A stretch of 64,000 bases of DNA, from assembly GCA_964550375.1 (NCBI GenBank), contig CAZJYX010000016.1:1-64000 (forward strand). The letters are read 5' to 3'. Each line of letters opens with the position of its first letter. The first letter of the stretch is position 1. The notes under the pieces were generated by a model. It was not told the DNA's origin, ran no database searches, and saw only the letters and a list, made by a program, of their open reading frames with translations. The DNA is from JAAYXS01 sp964550375 (GTDB taxonomy: Bacteria > Planctomycetota > Phycisphaerae > UBA1845 > Fen-1342). This document shows positions 8,579-16,796 of this stretch, piece by piece. A program made the position numbers and the translations under genes.

Positions 8579-9915
8579 GGCTTGACCCTCTCAGTCGGCT
8601 GCGAGCCGCGCTCTTCCGGCAGCGCTTCGACCACTTCCATTCCGCGGCGCAGGATGCGCCAGAGTCGTGCCAGCGGCAGCTCCACAGGCAGATGCACGAC
8701 GCCCGCCGCGGGAGTCTCCGCCGGACCGGCCGGACGCGCGCCGCTCAGGAAGATGATAACGTCGTCCTTCAGTTCCTCGTGGCTACCCAGGAACTCCGCC
8801 ACCGTAACATCCTGCTGCAACACCAGGGCCTCGACCCGCCGGCGCAGGCAATCGATGCCGTCCAACCAGGCCAGGCCTGTCAGTCCGGGGGAAGGCGACG
8901 CGTCCGTCGCCGAAGTCTCATGGACGCCGACCGCCCGCAGCGTCTGGCCGGCCCAAGCAGGCACATCCAGTTCAAGCGGCACGTACTGCGGCCGCACGAT
9001 CGCGTCATCCAGGGGCGCCGCCAGGCCCGTGGCGGAAAGCTCCTCGGCCTGGGCCGCCAGGGCCATTCCGCGGAAGTCGGCGGCCTGAAATGCGTCGCCC
9101 GCGTAGTGCCGGCCGTGCACGTCGATCAGCAGGCGCAGCAGTTCGCGTGTGCTCACCCGCACCTCGCCCACAGCGATGCGGTCGGGTGCGAAGTTGACGG
9201 TGACGGCGGCCGAATGCTCCAACGCCTCGGCCAGGGCCGCCCGCACGCTGTCAGCCGAGCCCAGAAACGCGCCCAGCTTTCGCCCGTTAGGCAGCGCCAG
9301 GTCGCCGATGCGATCGAGCAGGGCCAGGTGTGCATCCGCCTCCGCCGCGCGGCGTGCGTGCTCCATGCCGTCGAACGTCACGTTCTCCCAGCCGACCGGC
9401 TTGCGCGCGCTGGGCCGCTCGCTCAGTTCGGCCGTGCCAGTGCTCCAGAGCACGGGCCAGCGCGCTGCCGCGCGGCGCAGCGTGCGGGCATCGAGCTCCG
9501 CACCCGCAGCGGGGAATTCGGACTGCAAACCTTCCAGTGCACCGTGCAACGTAGCCGGTTCCAGCCGGACCGCGACGTCGGCCGTTCCGTCAGAGTAGAC
9601 CTGCACGTCGCCATAGCGCGGCAAGGTTCTGATCCAGAGGTGTAACCCGCGCGCCCGGCGCCGGGTGCGCTGCGCCCAGGCCGCCACCGTCAGGTCCTCG
9701 TCGAGCGACAGCGCCGCGACCTGCTCCAGCAGGGCCGCGCGCGCCCGCGCCGTCGCCAGTCGCTCCAGCAAAGCGTAATCGGCGGGCGCCAAGCCGCGGC
9801 CTTCCGCGCCGCCGGCCGCCAGTGCACCGGTCAGCAGCAGGAACGCGGCGCAGCCGGCCCGCACGCGGCACCGGGCCGCGACGCGGGCGAGCTTCGTTTC
9901 AGCGGCAGTGCACAT
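8575..9915 (-). CDS. Secreted protein of the LPP20-like operon, function unknown
   Basis: 446 residues, with a hydrophobic export signal at about 19-37 (AGCAAFLLLTGALAAGG). The remainder has two weak copies of the pattern seen in its operon neighbours: an Ala-rich helix ending in a segment equivalent to LLERLATARARAALLEQVAA, then a beta segment with VQVYSDGTADVAVRLEP; a second copy is ARRAAEADAHLALLDRIGD with VTVNFAPDRIAVGEVRV. This looks like a divergent duplication of an LPP20-type domain. The stop overlaps the next gene by four bases. No enzyme motif is present. Secretion is likely; lipid anchoring is not obvious because there is no clean lipobox at the predicted cleavage point. Confidence 0.65.
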   Translation of the reverse strand: MCTAAETKLARVAARCRVRAGCAAFLLLTGALAAGGAEGRGLAPADYALLERLATARARAALLEQVAALSLDEDLTVAAWAQRTRRRARGLHLWIRTLPRYGDVQVYSDGTADVAVRLEPATLHGALEGLQSEFPAAGAELDARTLRRAAARWPVLWSTGTAELSERPSARKPVGWENVTFDGMEHARRAAEADAHLALLDRIGDLALPNGRKLGAFLGSADSVRAALAEALEHSAAVTVNFAPDRIAVGEVRVSTRELLRLLIDVHGRHYAGDAFQAADFRGMALAAQAEELSATGLAAPLDDAIVRPQYVPLELDVPAWAGQTLRAVGVHETSATDASPSPGLTGLAWLDGIDCLRRRVEALVLQQDVTVAEFLGSHEELKDDVIIFLSGARPAGPAETPAAGVVHLPVELPLARLWRILRRGMEVVEALPEERGSQPTERVKP

Positions 9916-9933
9916 CGCGCCCCGGGGCGGCTA

Positions 9934-10098
9934 CTACTCGACGATCATCGTACCGGGCTGCTCCTCGACCACCGGGCCCTCGTGCTGCTCCTCGATCACG
10001 GTCACCTTGCGTTTCTGCGTCGCTGCGCAGCCCGCGGTAATCGTGAGTATCAATGCCAGCGCAGCAATCAGGACCACGCCGCGATACCAACTCTGCAT
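9934..10098 (-). CDS. Small lipoprotein (54 residues)
   Basis: ATG at 10096-10098, TAG at 9934-9936, with an AGGAG Shine-Dalgarno sequence 7 bases upstream of the ATG. The protein starts MQSWYRGVVLIAALALILTI and continues TAGC, a perfect lipobox with lipidated Cys24. The mature part is only about 31 residues, charged and Glu-rich (VTVIEEQHEGPVVEEQPG), ending TMIVE. It sits between two genes of the LPP20/FlgT-like operon in the same orientation, so it is probably cotranscribed and may assemble with them in the envelope. It is too short for default gene-length cut-offs and could be missed in automatic annotation. Confidence 0.75.
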   Translation of the reverse strand: MQSWYRGVVLIAALALILTITAGCAATQKRKVTVIEEQHEGPVVEEQPGTMIVE

Positions 10099-10125
10099 GT
10101 TTGCACTCCTGCGTTATGGGTCACG

Positions 10126-11427
10126 TTACCGCTGCGTCCGGCGAATCTCGCTGTGGACGACTTCCCAGACGCGCATGCCCGGCAGGGCCACGGTCACCAC
10201 CGCGGTCTGGCCGGTAACGCGCGTGTCGGTGACCACGGCATTGACGAGCAGCCCCTGCACCATGCCTTCGATGTAATCATGCTGGAGCACGAAATCCTCA
10301 ACGCGCGTGGCGCTGCGGATCTCCAGCCCGAGGATACGCTCGGCCAGTCTGCGGCGGGCATCCAACTCGGCCGCCCGGGCCGCTCGCAGCCGCCCCACCG
10401 CCGTGTCCATCTCCGGGTCCGTCGCCTCGCCCTGGGCTTCCAGCGTCTGCAGCGACCAGTCGGGATAGGCCAACGCGGCGCGCTCAGCATAGGCCTGGAT
10501 GAAACGCGGATTCGGTATACCCATGCCCGTCGCTTCGAACTCGCGCTTCACAACAGTGTTGACGATCTTCTCGATGTCCGAGCCCTGCACGTCATCGCCG
10601 TCATAGTACCGGCTGTGCAGCTTCTTGATCGTGGTTACCACCTGCTCGGTCGGCAGGGCCAGCGTGCATTCAGCGATCAACTCATTGCTGTGCAGGTAGT
10701 AGCCCTTCTCGACGAAGCCCACCAGCGTCGTATCCAACTCAGTCGTGATGCGGTCGCTCTCCATCACGAAGTCGCGCACCTGCGTGCGCGCCGTGAGCCG
10801 CAAGCCCTTGATCCGCTCCGCCAGACGCCGCTTGGCATCCTCATACGCGGCCCGCTGGGCTGAAAGCCGCGCCTGCGGCCCGATGCTCTTCCAGATATCC
10901 GGGATGGCCGGCGGCAGGCCGGTGGGGGCCGGCGGCAGCAGATCGACGACCCCGGTGGGCAGGTTGGGCGGCAGGTCCGGCCGCGGCGCGCCCATGCCGA
11001 TCACCTTCAGCACCTGCTTCTCGATGCGCCGGCTCATGGACTCGAAATCGCTGGACTTGACGCTGCTGCCCTTGTAGTGGCGACTGTGCGCCTCGCGTAG
11101 CGTCTCAACCACCTTGGCGACCGTGACCTCGGCCGGGACCTCGCAGGAGCCGTCGTCGTAGAACATCGGCTCGCCCAGCCGCACGCCCTGGACGAACGAG
11201 TCCACGTCGCTGCGTATCTGGTCGGACTCGGTCACGAAATCCTGCACATAGGTCCGCGAGTTGATCTGCAGGCCGTAAACCATCTCGGCCAGCTTGCGGT
11301 AGGCATCGGCCTCGGCCGCCCGCTTGGCCAGCAGCTTCTGTTGCTCGGCGGTCACGTCCTGACCGCTCGCCGTCCACATTCCTGTCAACGCCGCCGTCAT
11401 CACCAGAACGATTCGCGCCGTACGCAT
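10126..11427 (-). CDS. Secreted protein with two to three LPP20-like domains
   Basis: 433 residues from ATG 11427; a GTG five codons upstream is also in frame, but AAGGGTAAG suits the ATG. The signal peptide ends near TASG (about 22). Three copies of the LPP20-type repeat are recognisable: KRAAEADAYRKLAEMVYGLQ with TYVQDFVTESDQI; AAYEDAKRRLAERIKGLRLT with TQVRDFVMESDRI; and RAAELDARRRLAERILGLEI with TRVEDFVLQHDYI. Each continues with a beta strand such as GSCEVPAEVTVAKVVETLR. LPP20-family proteins are envelope lipoproteins of unclear function; this one has no lipobox. It is the promoter-proximal gene of the operon, which continues through the small lipoprotein to the FlgT-like gene. Confidence 0.75.
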   Translation of the reverse strand: MRTARIVLVMTAALTGMWTASGQDVTAEQQKLLAKRAAEADAYRKLAEMVYGLQINSRTYVQDFVTESDQIRSDVDSFVQGVRLGEPMFYDDGSCEVPAEVTVAKVVETLREAHSRHYKGSSVKSSDFESMSRRIEKQVLKVIGMGAPRPDLPPNLPTGVVDLLPPAPTGLPPAIPDIWKSIGPQARLSAQRAAYEDAKRRLAERIKGLRLTARTQVRDFVMESDRITTELDTTLVGFVEKGYYLHSNELIAECTLALPTEQVVTTIKKLHSRYYDGDDVQGSDIEKIVNTVVKREFEATGMGIPNPRFIQAYAERAALAYPDWSLQTLEAQGEATDPEMDTAVGRLRAARAAELDARRRLAERILGLEIRSATRVEDFVLQHDYIEGMVQGLLVNAVVTDTRVTGQTAVVTVALPGMRVWEVVHSEIRRTQR

Positions 11428-11693
11428 GGTCTTACCCTTCACAGCCTGCCCCCGCTAGCTCGGCCGGCCGTACGATCGGCCGGCCCCGTCGTCCGTACCA
11501 AACTTGGACACGCCGGCCCCCTCCCTGGTTAGCCGGTCCGACACGTCGGTAGGATACCCCGAACCGCAAGCGCTGCCATGGCCGCGGGTTGAAATGCCGC
11601 CGCGCGCTTGGTCGGACCAGGTGCGGCGGCTATAGTGTCGCGCGCGGCCGGCGCGGATGGCGCGCCACGCCGTCCCGTGCACACGGAGGCTCG

Positions 11694-12431
11694 ATGTCCG
11701 CGCCAGCACAACCATCCCGCTGGGGCGTGGTCAGCGGGCGCATCGACCGGCTGGGTCAGACGCGGCCGGACGTTGTGCTGCTGGCCCCCTACATGGTCTA
11801 CCTGCTGCTGCTCGGGCTGGTCAGCGTCGTGCCGCCGACCTGGGAGTGGCTGGCGATTGCGATCCGCGGCGTGGGATCGCTGGCGGTCGTATGGGCGTTC
11901 AGGCGCCACCTCCCGGCCTGGGGCAAGCCGTACTGGACAACCGCGCTGCTGGGCGGACTGGCCGCCGCCTACCTCTGGTACGCCGGTCAATACCTGTTCG
12001 ACTGGATCGGCCTGGGTGGCCGTCTACCCGTGTACCCAGGCGAGAAGGTCGTAACTGACCCCCGCGACGTCCTGGGTGCCCGCGGGCTCTTCCACGTCAC
12101 GGTCACGTTGCGAATCATCGTGGCCATAACTGCCGTCCCGATTGTCGAAGAGCTCTTCTGGCGGGCCTTCCTGCTGCGCTGGCTGATTGACCGCGACAAC
12201 TTCGAGCGCGTGCCGCTGGGCAAGTTCACCTGGTTTTCGTTTCTCGCGACGTCACTGCTTTCCACAATTCAGCATCCGGATAACTGGGCCGTCAGCATCT
12301 TCTGCTGGATGCTGTTCAACGCACTCTTCTACTGGACCCGCAGCATAAAGTGTCTCGTCCTGGTCCACGCGCTGACCAACCTGCTGCTCTACCTGTACGT
12401 ACTCAAGGTTGACGATTGGGCTTTCTGGTGA
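11694..12431 (+). CDS. CPBP-family membrane protease, exosortase-associated CAAX type
   Basis: 245 residues from ATG 11694 (GGAGG five bases upstream). It has six to eight hydrophobic helices. Catalytic motifs of the CPBP/Abi superfamily are EELFWRAFLLRW at about 149-160 (the glutamates and Arg of EExxxR), a His near TIQHPDNW, and the C-terminal LVLVHALTNLLLY. The size and the ending near DDWAFW match the CAAX prenyl-protease-related protein that accompanies exosortase/PEP-CTERM sorting systems. No exosortase or sorting-signal gene is visible here. It is divergent from the LPP20-like operon, and its TGA overlaps the ATG of the next gene (TGATG), suggesting coupling. Confidence 0.85.
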   Translation: MSAPAQPSRWGVVSGRIDRLGQTRPDVVLLAPYMVYLLLLGLVSVVPPTWEWLAIAIRGVGSLAVVWAFRRHLPAWGKPYWTTALLGGLAAAYLWYAGQYLFDWIGLGGRLPVYPGEKVVTDPRDVLGARGLFHVTVTLRIIVAITAVPIVEELFWRAFLLRWLIDRDNFERVPLGKFTWFSFLATSLLSTIQHPDNWAVSIFCWMLFNALFYWTRSIKCLVLVHALTNLLLYLYVLKVDDWAFW

Positions 12432-13603
12432 TGCCACCCCCGCACCATCGTGGACAACCGCCCCGGGAGCGCTCCCGGGCACGCCAACGCGCCGGCAGCA
12501 TGACGGCCGCCCTGTTCCTGATAGCGCTAGCTGCTGTCGCGTCCGCTGGCGGAACCCCGCCGCCAACCACTGCCCCACAACTCGGAACCGTATCCGTCCG
12601 ACCCGTTTCACCGGAAGAGGAGTTGTGGACAGGGATTGTCGAATTGCAGACCGAACCGTTGGACGCGGCCGCGTCGGCCCTCTGGTTCGACACGGCCGAG
12701 GTGCGACGACGGGTGTTGCTGGAACGGCTGCGCCTGTACCAGTCTCTGTACCCGGGCGGAGTCCATGCAGTCGCCGCCGCGCGGCTCGAACTGAGCACGC
12801 TGTATGAGTTGGGTGTGCTCGCGGGCGGGCAGTGGCGGCCGCTGTGTGCGCGCGTGGCGGAGCACCTGCGGACGTTTGGGCCGGAGCATCCAAACGCTGC
12901 CGAGGCCGCTTACTGGCAGAGGCTGTGCCTTGCCCAGCGGACGCCGGAGACTACCACCCAGCCCACCACGCAACGCGTGCTGGAGGGCGCTCCGGAACTG
13001 CGGGCCGCCCAGCGCCAGCACTTCGCGACATACCCCCACAGTCGCCACGCCCCCCGGTTGGCACGCGTGCTGTTCGAGGCCGCCGCACGGGACGGCGCTG
13101 AGGAGGAAATGGGCGCCATCGTGGCGGCCCTCGCACGCCACTTCCCGAACCACGCCGAAACGGTGACTTTGGCGGGGCAGCTACGGCGCCGCCAGGCAGT
13201 CGGACAGCTCTTCTGGCTGGCCGAGCAGCAGACTGACGGTGCGCTCATTGACACGCGGGCCTTTGCAGGTGTGCCGGTGCTGATCGTAGTGTGGTCGACA
13301 TATGACGACGCCGCGCGCCGGTGCGTGCTGGCAGTCGAGGAATACCGGAGTGCCAACCCCGGAACGCAGGTCGTCGGCGTCAACCTGGACATCAGCAAGG
13401 CGGTCATGGCCGCAGCCTGTGTCGATCTCGGGATCGCGTGGCCGCAATTCAACGACGGTCTGGGCCGGGCGAACGTCTTCGCGCGGCACTGGGGCGTGGA
13501 GCGCGTGCCGCACGTGTTCGTGATCGACCGGTGCGGCCGGCTGTGCGGATCGGCGCAGGACGATACCTGGCAGGGACTTGCGGCGCGCGCCCGGGCCGAG
13601 TAG
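12431..13603 (+). CDS. Secreted thioredoxin-fold protein without a CxxC motif
   Basis: 390 residues if started at the ATG that overlaps the upstream stop; an internal ATG at 12500 gives a cleaner signal peptide (MTAALFLIALAAVASAG). Residues 60-260 are helical, TPR-like (for example LRTFGPEHPNAAEAAYWQRL). The last 130 residues look like a redoxin/TlpA-type thioredoxin fold: VLIVVWSTYDDAARRCVLAV, VVGVNLDISKAVMAA and VERVPHVFVIDRCGRL, with the cis-Pro region (RVPHVFVID) preserved. The active-site CxxC is replaced by Thr-Tyr-Asp-Asp, so disulfide exchange at the usual position is not expected. It is coupled to the CAAX-type protease, hinting at a shared role in the envelope. Confidence 0.7.
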   Translation: MPPPHHRGQPPRERSRARQRAGSMTAALFLIALAAVASAGGTPPPTTAPQLGTVSVRPVSPEEELWTGIVELQTEPLDAAASALWFDTAEVRRRVLLERLRLYQSLYPGGVHAVAAARLELSTLYELGVLAGGQWRPLCARVAEHLRTFGPEHPNAAEAAYWQRLCLAQRTPETTTQPTTQRVLEGAPELRAAQRQHFATYPHSRHAPRLARVLFEAAARDGAEEEMGAIVAALARHFPNHAETVTLAGQLRRRQAVGQLFWLAEQQTDGALIDTRAFAGVPVLIVVWSTYDDAARRCVLAVEEYRSANPGTQVVGVNLDISKAVMAAACVDLGIAWPQFNDGLGRANVFARHWGVERVPHVFVIDRCGRLCGSAQDDTWQGLAARARAE

Positions 13604-13630
13604 TAGGTCGGGGCGGCCGCGGCGGCCGGA

Positions 13631-13659
13631 TTGACAGCCGACCGGCTGCCGGTTACACA
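13631..13659 (+). promoter_or_regulatory. Possible sigma-70 promoter for the coiled-coil gene
   Basis: TTGACA at 13631-13636 and TACACA at 13654-13659, separated by 17 bases, about 80 bases before the ATG at 13737. The -35 box is perfect, the -10 box is weak. Confidence 0.35.
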
Positions 13660-13736
13660 GCGTTAACCGCTAAGGGTATACCGGCGTCCGGGTCCGCGGC
13701 GGGTGGGCGCGGGGGACTCCGGGTCTGGGCGGTGCT

Positions 13737-15698
13737 ATGTACCCATGGAGCAGAGCTTTGAGACTGCCCTTCATCATCGGTGTCGTAATCACAGTAGTGG
13801 TTGTGGCGGCCGGCATTTTGGCGCCCCACCTGCGTTCCAGTGACGCTAAGGAAGCGGACCAGGCCCGGCAGGACGCTTTGCTGGCCGAACGGCTGCTGCA
13901 CCGCTACGACACACGCCTGCCAAACGTCGCCCGGCTGGCGTCCACAGACATCCTCAGGCAGACCGGGGACGAGGCGCTGGTGGCTTTGACGCGCCCGGAT
14001 CCGACGCGGGAAGAGCCCCAGACCGTCGCCGAACGCCTGGTCGAGTTGCAGCAGGAGAGCAGCCGGCGATTGCGCGAGTTGCAGGCTGTGGCGGAGCGCG
14101 AGGGCCTGCCCGCTGCGGACGTGCAGCCGCTGTCGCCCGGCGTGGGCGGGTTGAACCGGGCCCTGGCCGAATTCGATCGGGCGGTTCGCGACAACCATGC
14201 CCTGTTGCAGCAGGCACGCCAACATGCCAACCGCGCCCGCGCCGGCACTGGCCGCAGCGTCCCGGGCGTGACACAGACGGCCGGAATGGTGGAGTACACC
14301 CAGGCGGCCGAATTGCTGGCCGAAGCGCATCGGCTGCGCATGGAACACCGCGCCCGGCAGGCCCGCTTGCTGCTTGCGCGCGCGAGCGCCAGTGCCCATG
14401 CGGCGACCGCCGACTACCACGACAGCATGGATGTCGCCCCGACTGTCGCCCAGTTGCAGGTCGGACTGGCGGAGGTGCGGGCGCGCGCCCAGGCCGCCGA
14501 CCAGGAGACTGCCGGGCTGCAAGCCCAGGTGGCCGCGCGGCGGGAAGAGCTGGCAGCGCTTGCTGCACAGATGAAAGCCGCCCGGGACGAGTTGCTGACG
14601 CTGGAACGCAGCGGCTTCGTCGCGGGGAATGATGACTCGTTTGAGCAATACCGCACGAGTTACCTGGCCATCAGCGAGCGCCTGCGCCTGCTGCAGGAGC
14701 GCGAACAACTGCTGCGTTACGGCGGGCGCGCCGGCGCCCGGTTCGCCGGCGATGATCTGGAAACCGCCCCCCTCGAAGGTGGCGAGCCGCACCCGGGTCT
14801 GGAGCACCTTGAACCGCTCGCCGCGCTGGCGGCCGAAACGGCACGCCGCCTGCACAGCGCGGAGGCGGCGCTGGAGGCGCACCTGGACGTAGTCGAGCAG
14901 TTGGAGGCGACGGCGTCCGACGCCGCACAACGCTACGCGGAACTCTCCGGCGGCGCGGCCGGCGCGCAGGCGACGCTGCTCAAGGAAATCATGGACTTGG
15001 CCCAGACCGCCCACGAGAAGGAAGAGCAGGCCCTGCGCGCCGCCAGCGCGGCCGTCACGGCTTTCGCCAACTCGCAGCAGGCTGCCCGCAGTTGGGTTAA
15101 CGCGGCGAGCACACTGCAGCGTGAGAAAGACACCGAGCGCACGAATGAGCGCCTGCGGATCATCGTGGCGGATAAGTCGATTGTGAACATGGGCGCCAGC
15201 GCCCAGGCCGCCGCGCTAATGCTCGTGGGACGCATCTACGTACAGCGGATCGAGGCGAACGCCGCTATCCTCAACGACCTCGAACTCTTCGCCGAGATGG
15301 GTGGCACGGTCGACTTCCCGCTAGACGAGCTGGACGATCAGATCGCCGCGGGCGAGACGGCCGCGTTCGAGCAGTTGCAGCAGGCAGCTGAGCTCTACGA
15401 GGGGCTGATCGACAAGGTGCCGCCCGAAATCAACTGGATTCCCCGCGCCGGCCTGGCCGGCGTCTTCCACCTACTGGCTCGCATTCTGCCCGCTGAGGCC
15501 GACGGCTACCTGGCCCAGGCCGCCGAGCAGGCCGGCCTGGCCGCTGGCGGCCGCGAGCAAAGCCCTTATCTTCGCGAGCACGTGCGCTTCCGCGACCACC
15601 TGCGCGCGCTAAGCCCAGACACGCCACAACCGGCAGCGGAGCCCGAACCGGCCGCGGCGGAAGAACCTGCTGAGCCGGAGCCTGATGAGGGCGACTGA
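13737..15698 (+). CDS. Membrane-anchored long coiled-coil protein
   Basis: 653 residues. A single N-terminal transmembrane helix (about 11-29, LPFIIGVVITVVVVAAGIL) is followed by more than 550 residues of Ala/Glu/Leu/Arg-rich heptad sequence, for example ETAGLQAQVAARREELAALA, interrupted by a less helical patch near 300-340. The C-terminal 170 residues contain a compact helical part (VGRIYVQRIEANAAILNDLE, then TPR-like AEADGYLAQAAEQAGLAAGG), and the tail is acidic and Pro/Glu-rich. The topology suggests a periplasmic scaffold or spacer. There is no enzymatic motif and I cannot place it in a named family. It is separated by about 130 bases from the upstream gene, with its own possible promoter. 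Confidence 0.75.
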   Translation: MYPWSRALRLPFIIGVVITVVVVAAGILAPHLRSSDAKEADQARQDALLAERLLHRYDTRLPNVARLASTDILRQTGDEALVALTRPDPTREEPQTVAERLVELQQESSRRLRELQAVAEREGLPAADVQPLSPGVGGLNRALAEFDRAVRDNHALLQQARQHANRARAGTGRSVPGVTQTAGMVEYTQAAELLAEAHRLRMEHRARQARLLLARASASAHAATADYHDSMDVAPTVAQLQVGLAEVRARAQAADQETAGLQAQVAARREELAALAAQMKAARDELLTLERSGFVAGNDDSFEQYRTSYLAISERLRLLQEREQLLRYGGRAGARFAGDDLETAPLEGGEPHPGLEHLEPLAALAAETARRLHSAEAALEAHLDVVEQLEATASDAAQRYAELSGGAAGAQATLLKEIMDLAQTAHEKEEQALRAASAAVTAFANSQQAARSWVNAASTLQREKDTERTNERLRIIVADKSIVNMGASAQAAALMLVGRIYVQRIEANAAILNDLELFAEMGGTVDFPLDELDDQIAAGETAAFEQLQQAAELYEGLIDKVPPEINWIPRAGLAGVFHLLARILPAEADGYLAQAAEQAGLAAGGREQSPYLREHVRFRDHLRALSPDTPQPAAEPEPAAAEEPAEPEPDEGD

Positions 15699-15748
15699 CC
15701 CGGCGGCTAAGTAGTCTCTCCCCCCTCGCTAGCAGCACGTGACGGCGC

Positions 15749-15982
15749 CTAACGCGCTCGGAACAGACGTGCGCTGGTCCCGTACGGGCCCACACGCAGC
15801 CGGACCAAGCGCAGGCAGTTCGGACAGCGGCCGACGTAGTAGCGTTGATCCGGTCGCCGATACACACGCGTGTAGACGCCGCAACACTCGAACAGAATGC
15901 CAACGTACGGCCGACCGCGGGAAGCGGACGACTGTTGGTCCGTGCCGGGCGTTTCGTGGCCGTCGCCTTGGTTATCGGACAT
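15749..15982 (-). CDS. Small zinc-ribbon protein, planctomycete type
   Basis: 77 residues from ATG 15982. The first 25 are acidic and disordered. The rest, RPYVGILFECCGVYTRVY, then RRPDQRYYVGRCPNC and VGPYGTSARLFRAR, has a Cys-Cys pair and a CPNC knuckle 18 residues later, consistent with a zinc ribbon. The pattern (FECC, GRCPxC, then GT..R.F) is one I associate with short conserved hypothetical proteins of planctomycetes. Function unknown; nucleic-acid binding or protein interaction is possible. It is divergent from nothing obvious and lies just downstream of trpF in the same orientation. Confidence 0.72.
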   Translation of the reverse strand: MSDNQGDGHETPGTDQQSSASRGRPYVGILFECCGVYTRVYRRPDQRYYVGRCPNCLRLVRLRVGPYGTSARLFRAR

Positions 15983-16076
15983 ATACCTGGCGCCGTCAGC
16001 TGTTGGGTATGGCGCGCCTTGTATCGGCCGGACCGTCACTCCTTCTTGATAGCCGAGAGGGGCCGCGGCGCTTCCC

Positions 16077-16721
16077 CTACGCCAAGCGCGCCTGCTCGAC
16101 GAACCGCCGCAGGACCGCGTGGTCTTTCACGCCTGGCCGGCTCTCGACGCCGCGGGCAACATCCACGCCGTCAAACGGCCCGCACGCCAAGGCGGCGCGG
16201 ACGTTCTCGGGCGTTACGCCACCGGCGCAAAAGATGCGTGTTTCGGCATGCCGACAGCGGTGTGCAACTTCGCCCAAGCAGGCAAAGCCGGGGTGTGGCT
16301 CACCTTTGGGAGTGTCGAGAATGACGGCTTCCAGGGCCAGGTCGGCACGCCGTGCCGCCGCCAGGTACGCGCACAGTCCGTCGGCCGCGTCCGGGCCGCG
16401 AACTTCCCACGCCTTGATCAAACGCAGGTCGGCACAGCGTCCCAGTAAGTCTTCTACGTACGTGACGAACTCGGCCCCATGCAACTGCACGCAATTAATG
16501 CCGGTGGCGCCGACGCCGGCGACTACTTCCGCGACCGGCGCGTCCCGATAGAGCAGCACGGGCCGTGTGTGCGGCGGCAGGCTCTCGGCGATTGCGCGGG
16601 CGACTTCCAGCGTGACTTGCCGCGGGCTGGCCGCCCGGATCAGCCCAACGAAGTCGGCGCCGGCGGCGGCCGCGGCCTGGGCGTCCCCCAGGGTCGTGAT
16701 TCCGCAGATCTTCACGAACAT
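16077..16721 (-). CDS. trpF: Phosphoribosylanthranilate isomerase
   Basis: 214 residues from ATG 16721. A TIM-barrel enzyme of tryptophan synthesis that converts N-(5-phosphoribosyl)anthranilate to the carboxyphenylaminodeoxyribulose phosphate. It begins with the family signature MFVKICGITT, with catalytic Cys6. INCVQLHGAEF at about 89-99, AVILDTPKGEPHPGF and the phosphate-binding FCAGGVTPENV and GVDVARGVESRPGVKD follow in the right order. The frame upstream of the ATG, to 17018, is antisense to the M48 gene and is not used. No other trp gene is near, so tryptophan genes are dispersed in this genome, at least for trpF. Confidence 0.93.
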   Translation of the reverse strand: MFVKICGITTLGDAQAAAAAGADFVGLIRAASPRQVTLEVARAIAESLPPHTRPVLLYRDAPVAEVVAGVGATGINCVQLHGAEFVTYVEDLLGRCADLRLIKAWEVRGPDAADGLCAYLAAARRADLALEAVILDTPKGEPHPGFACLGEVAHRCRHAETRIFCAGGVTPENVRAALACGPFDGVDVARGVESRPGVKDHAVLRRFVEQARLA

Positions 16722-16782
16722 GGCCGGCTCACGTTTCGGCGGCGGCGCTCGTTGCGCCGCTGAAGCCGCCGCAGCTTTGGCG

Positions 16783-16796
16783 TATGATCCTCTGAT
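16783..16796 (+). promoter_or_regulatory. Possible -10 element giving a near-leaderless transcript
   Basis: TATGAT at 16783-16788 lies only 8 bases before the ATG of the M48 gene at 16797, and no Shine-Dalgarno sequence fits between them. No -35 box stands out at the right distance. Confidence 0.3.

Noticed and set aside
7349..9088. 579-codon plus-strand frame
   Set aside because: Antisense shadow of the FlgT-like and neighbouring genes; no ribosome-binding site or motif.
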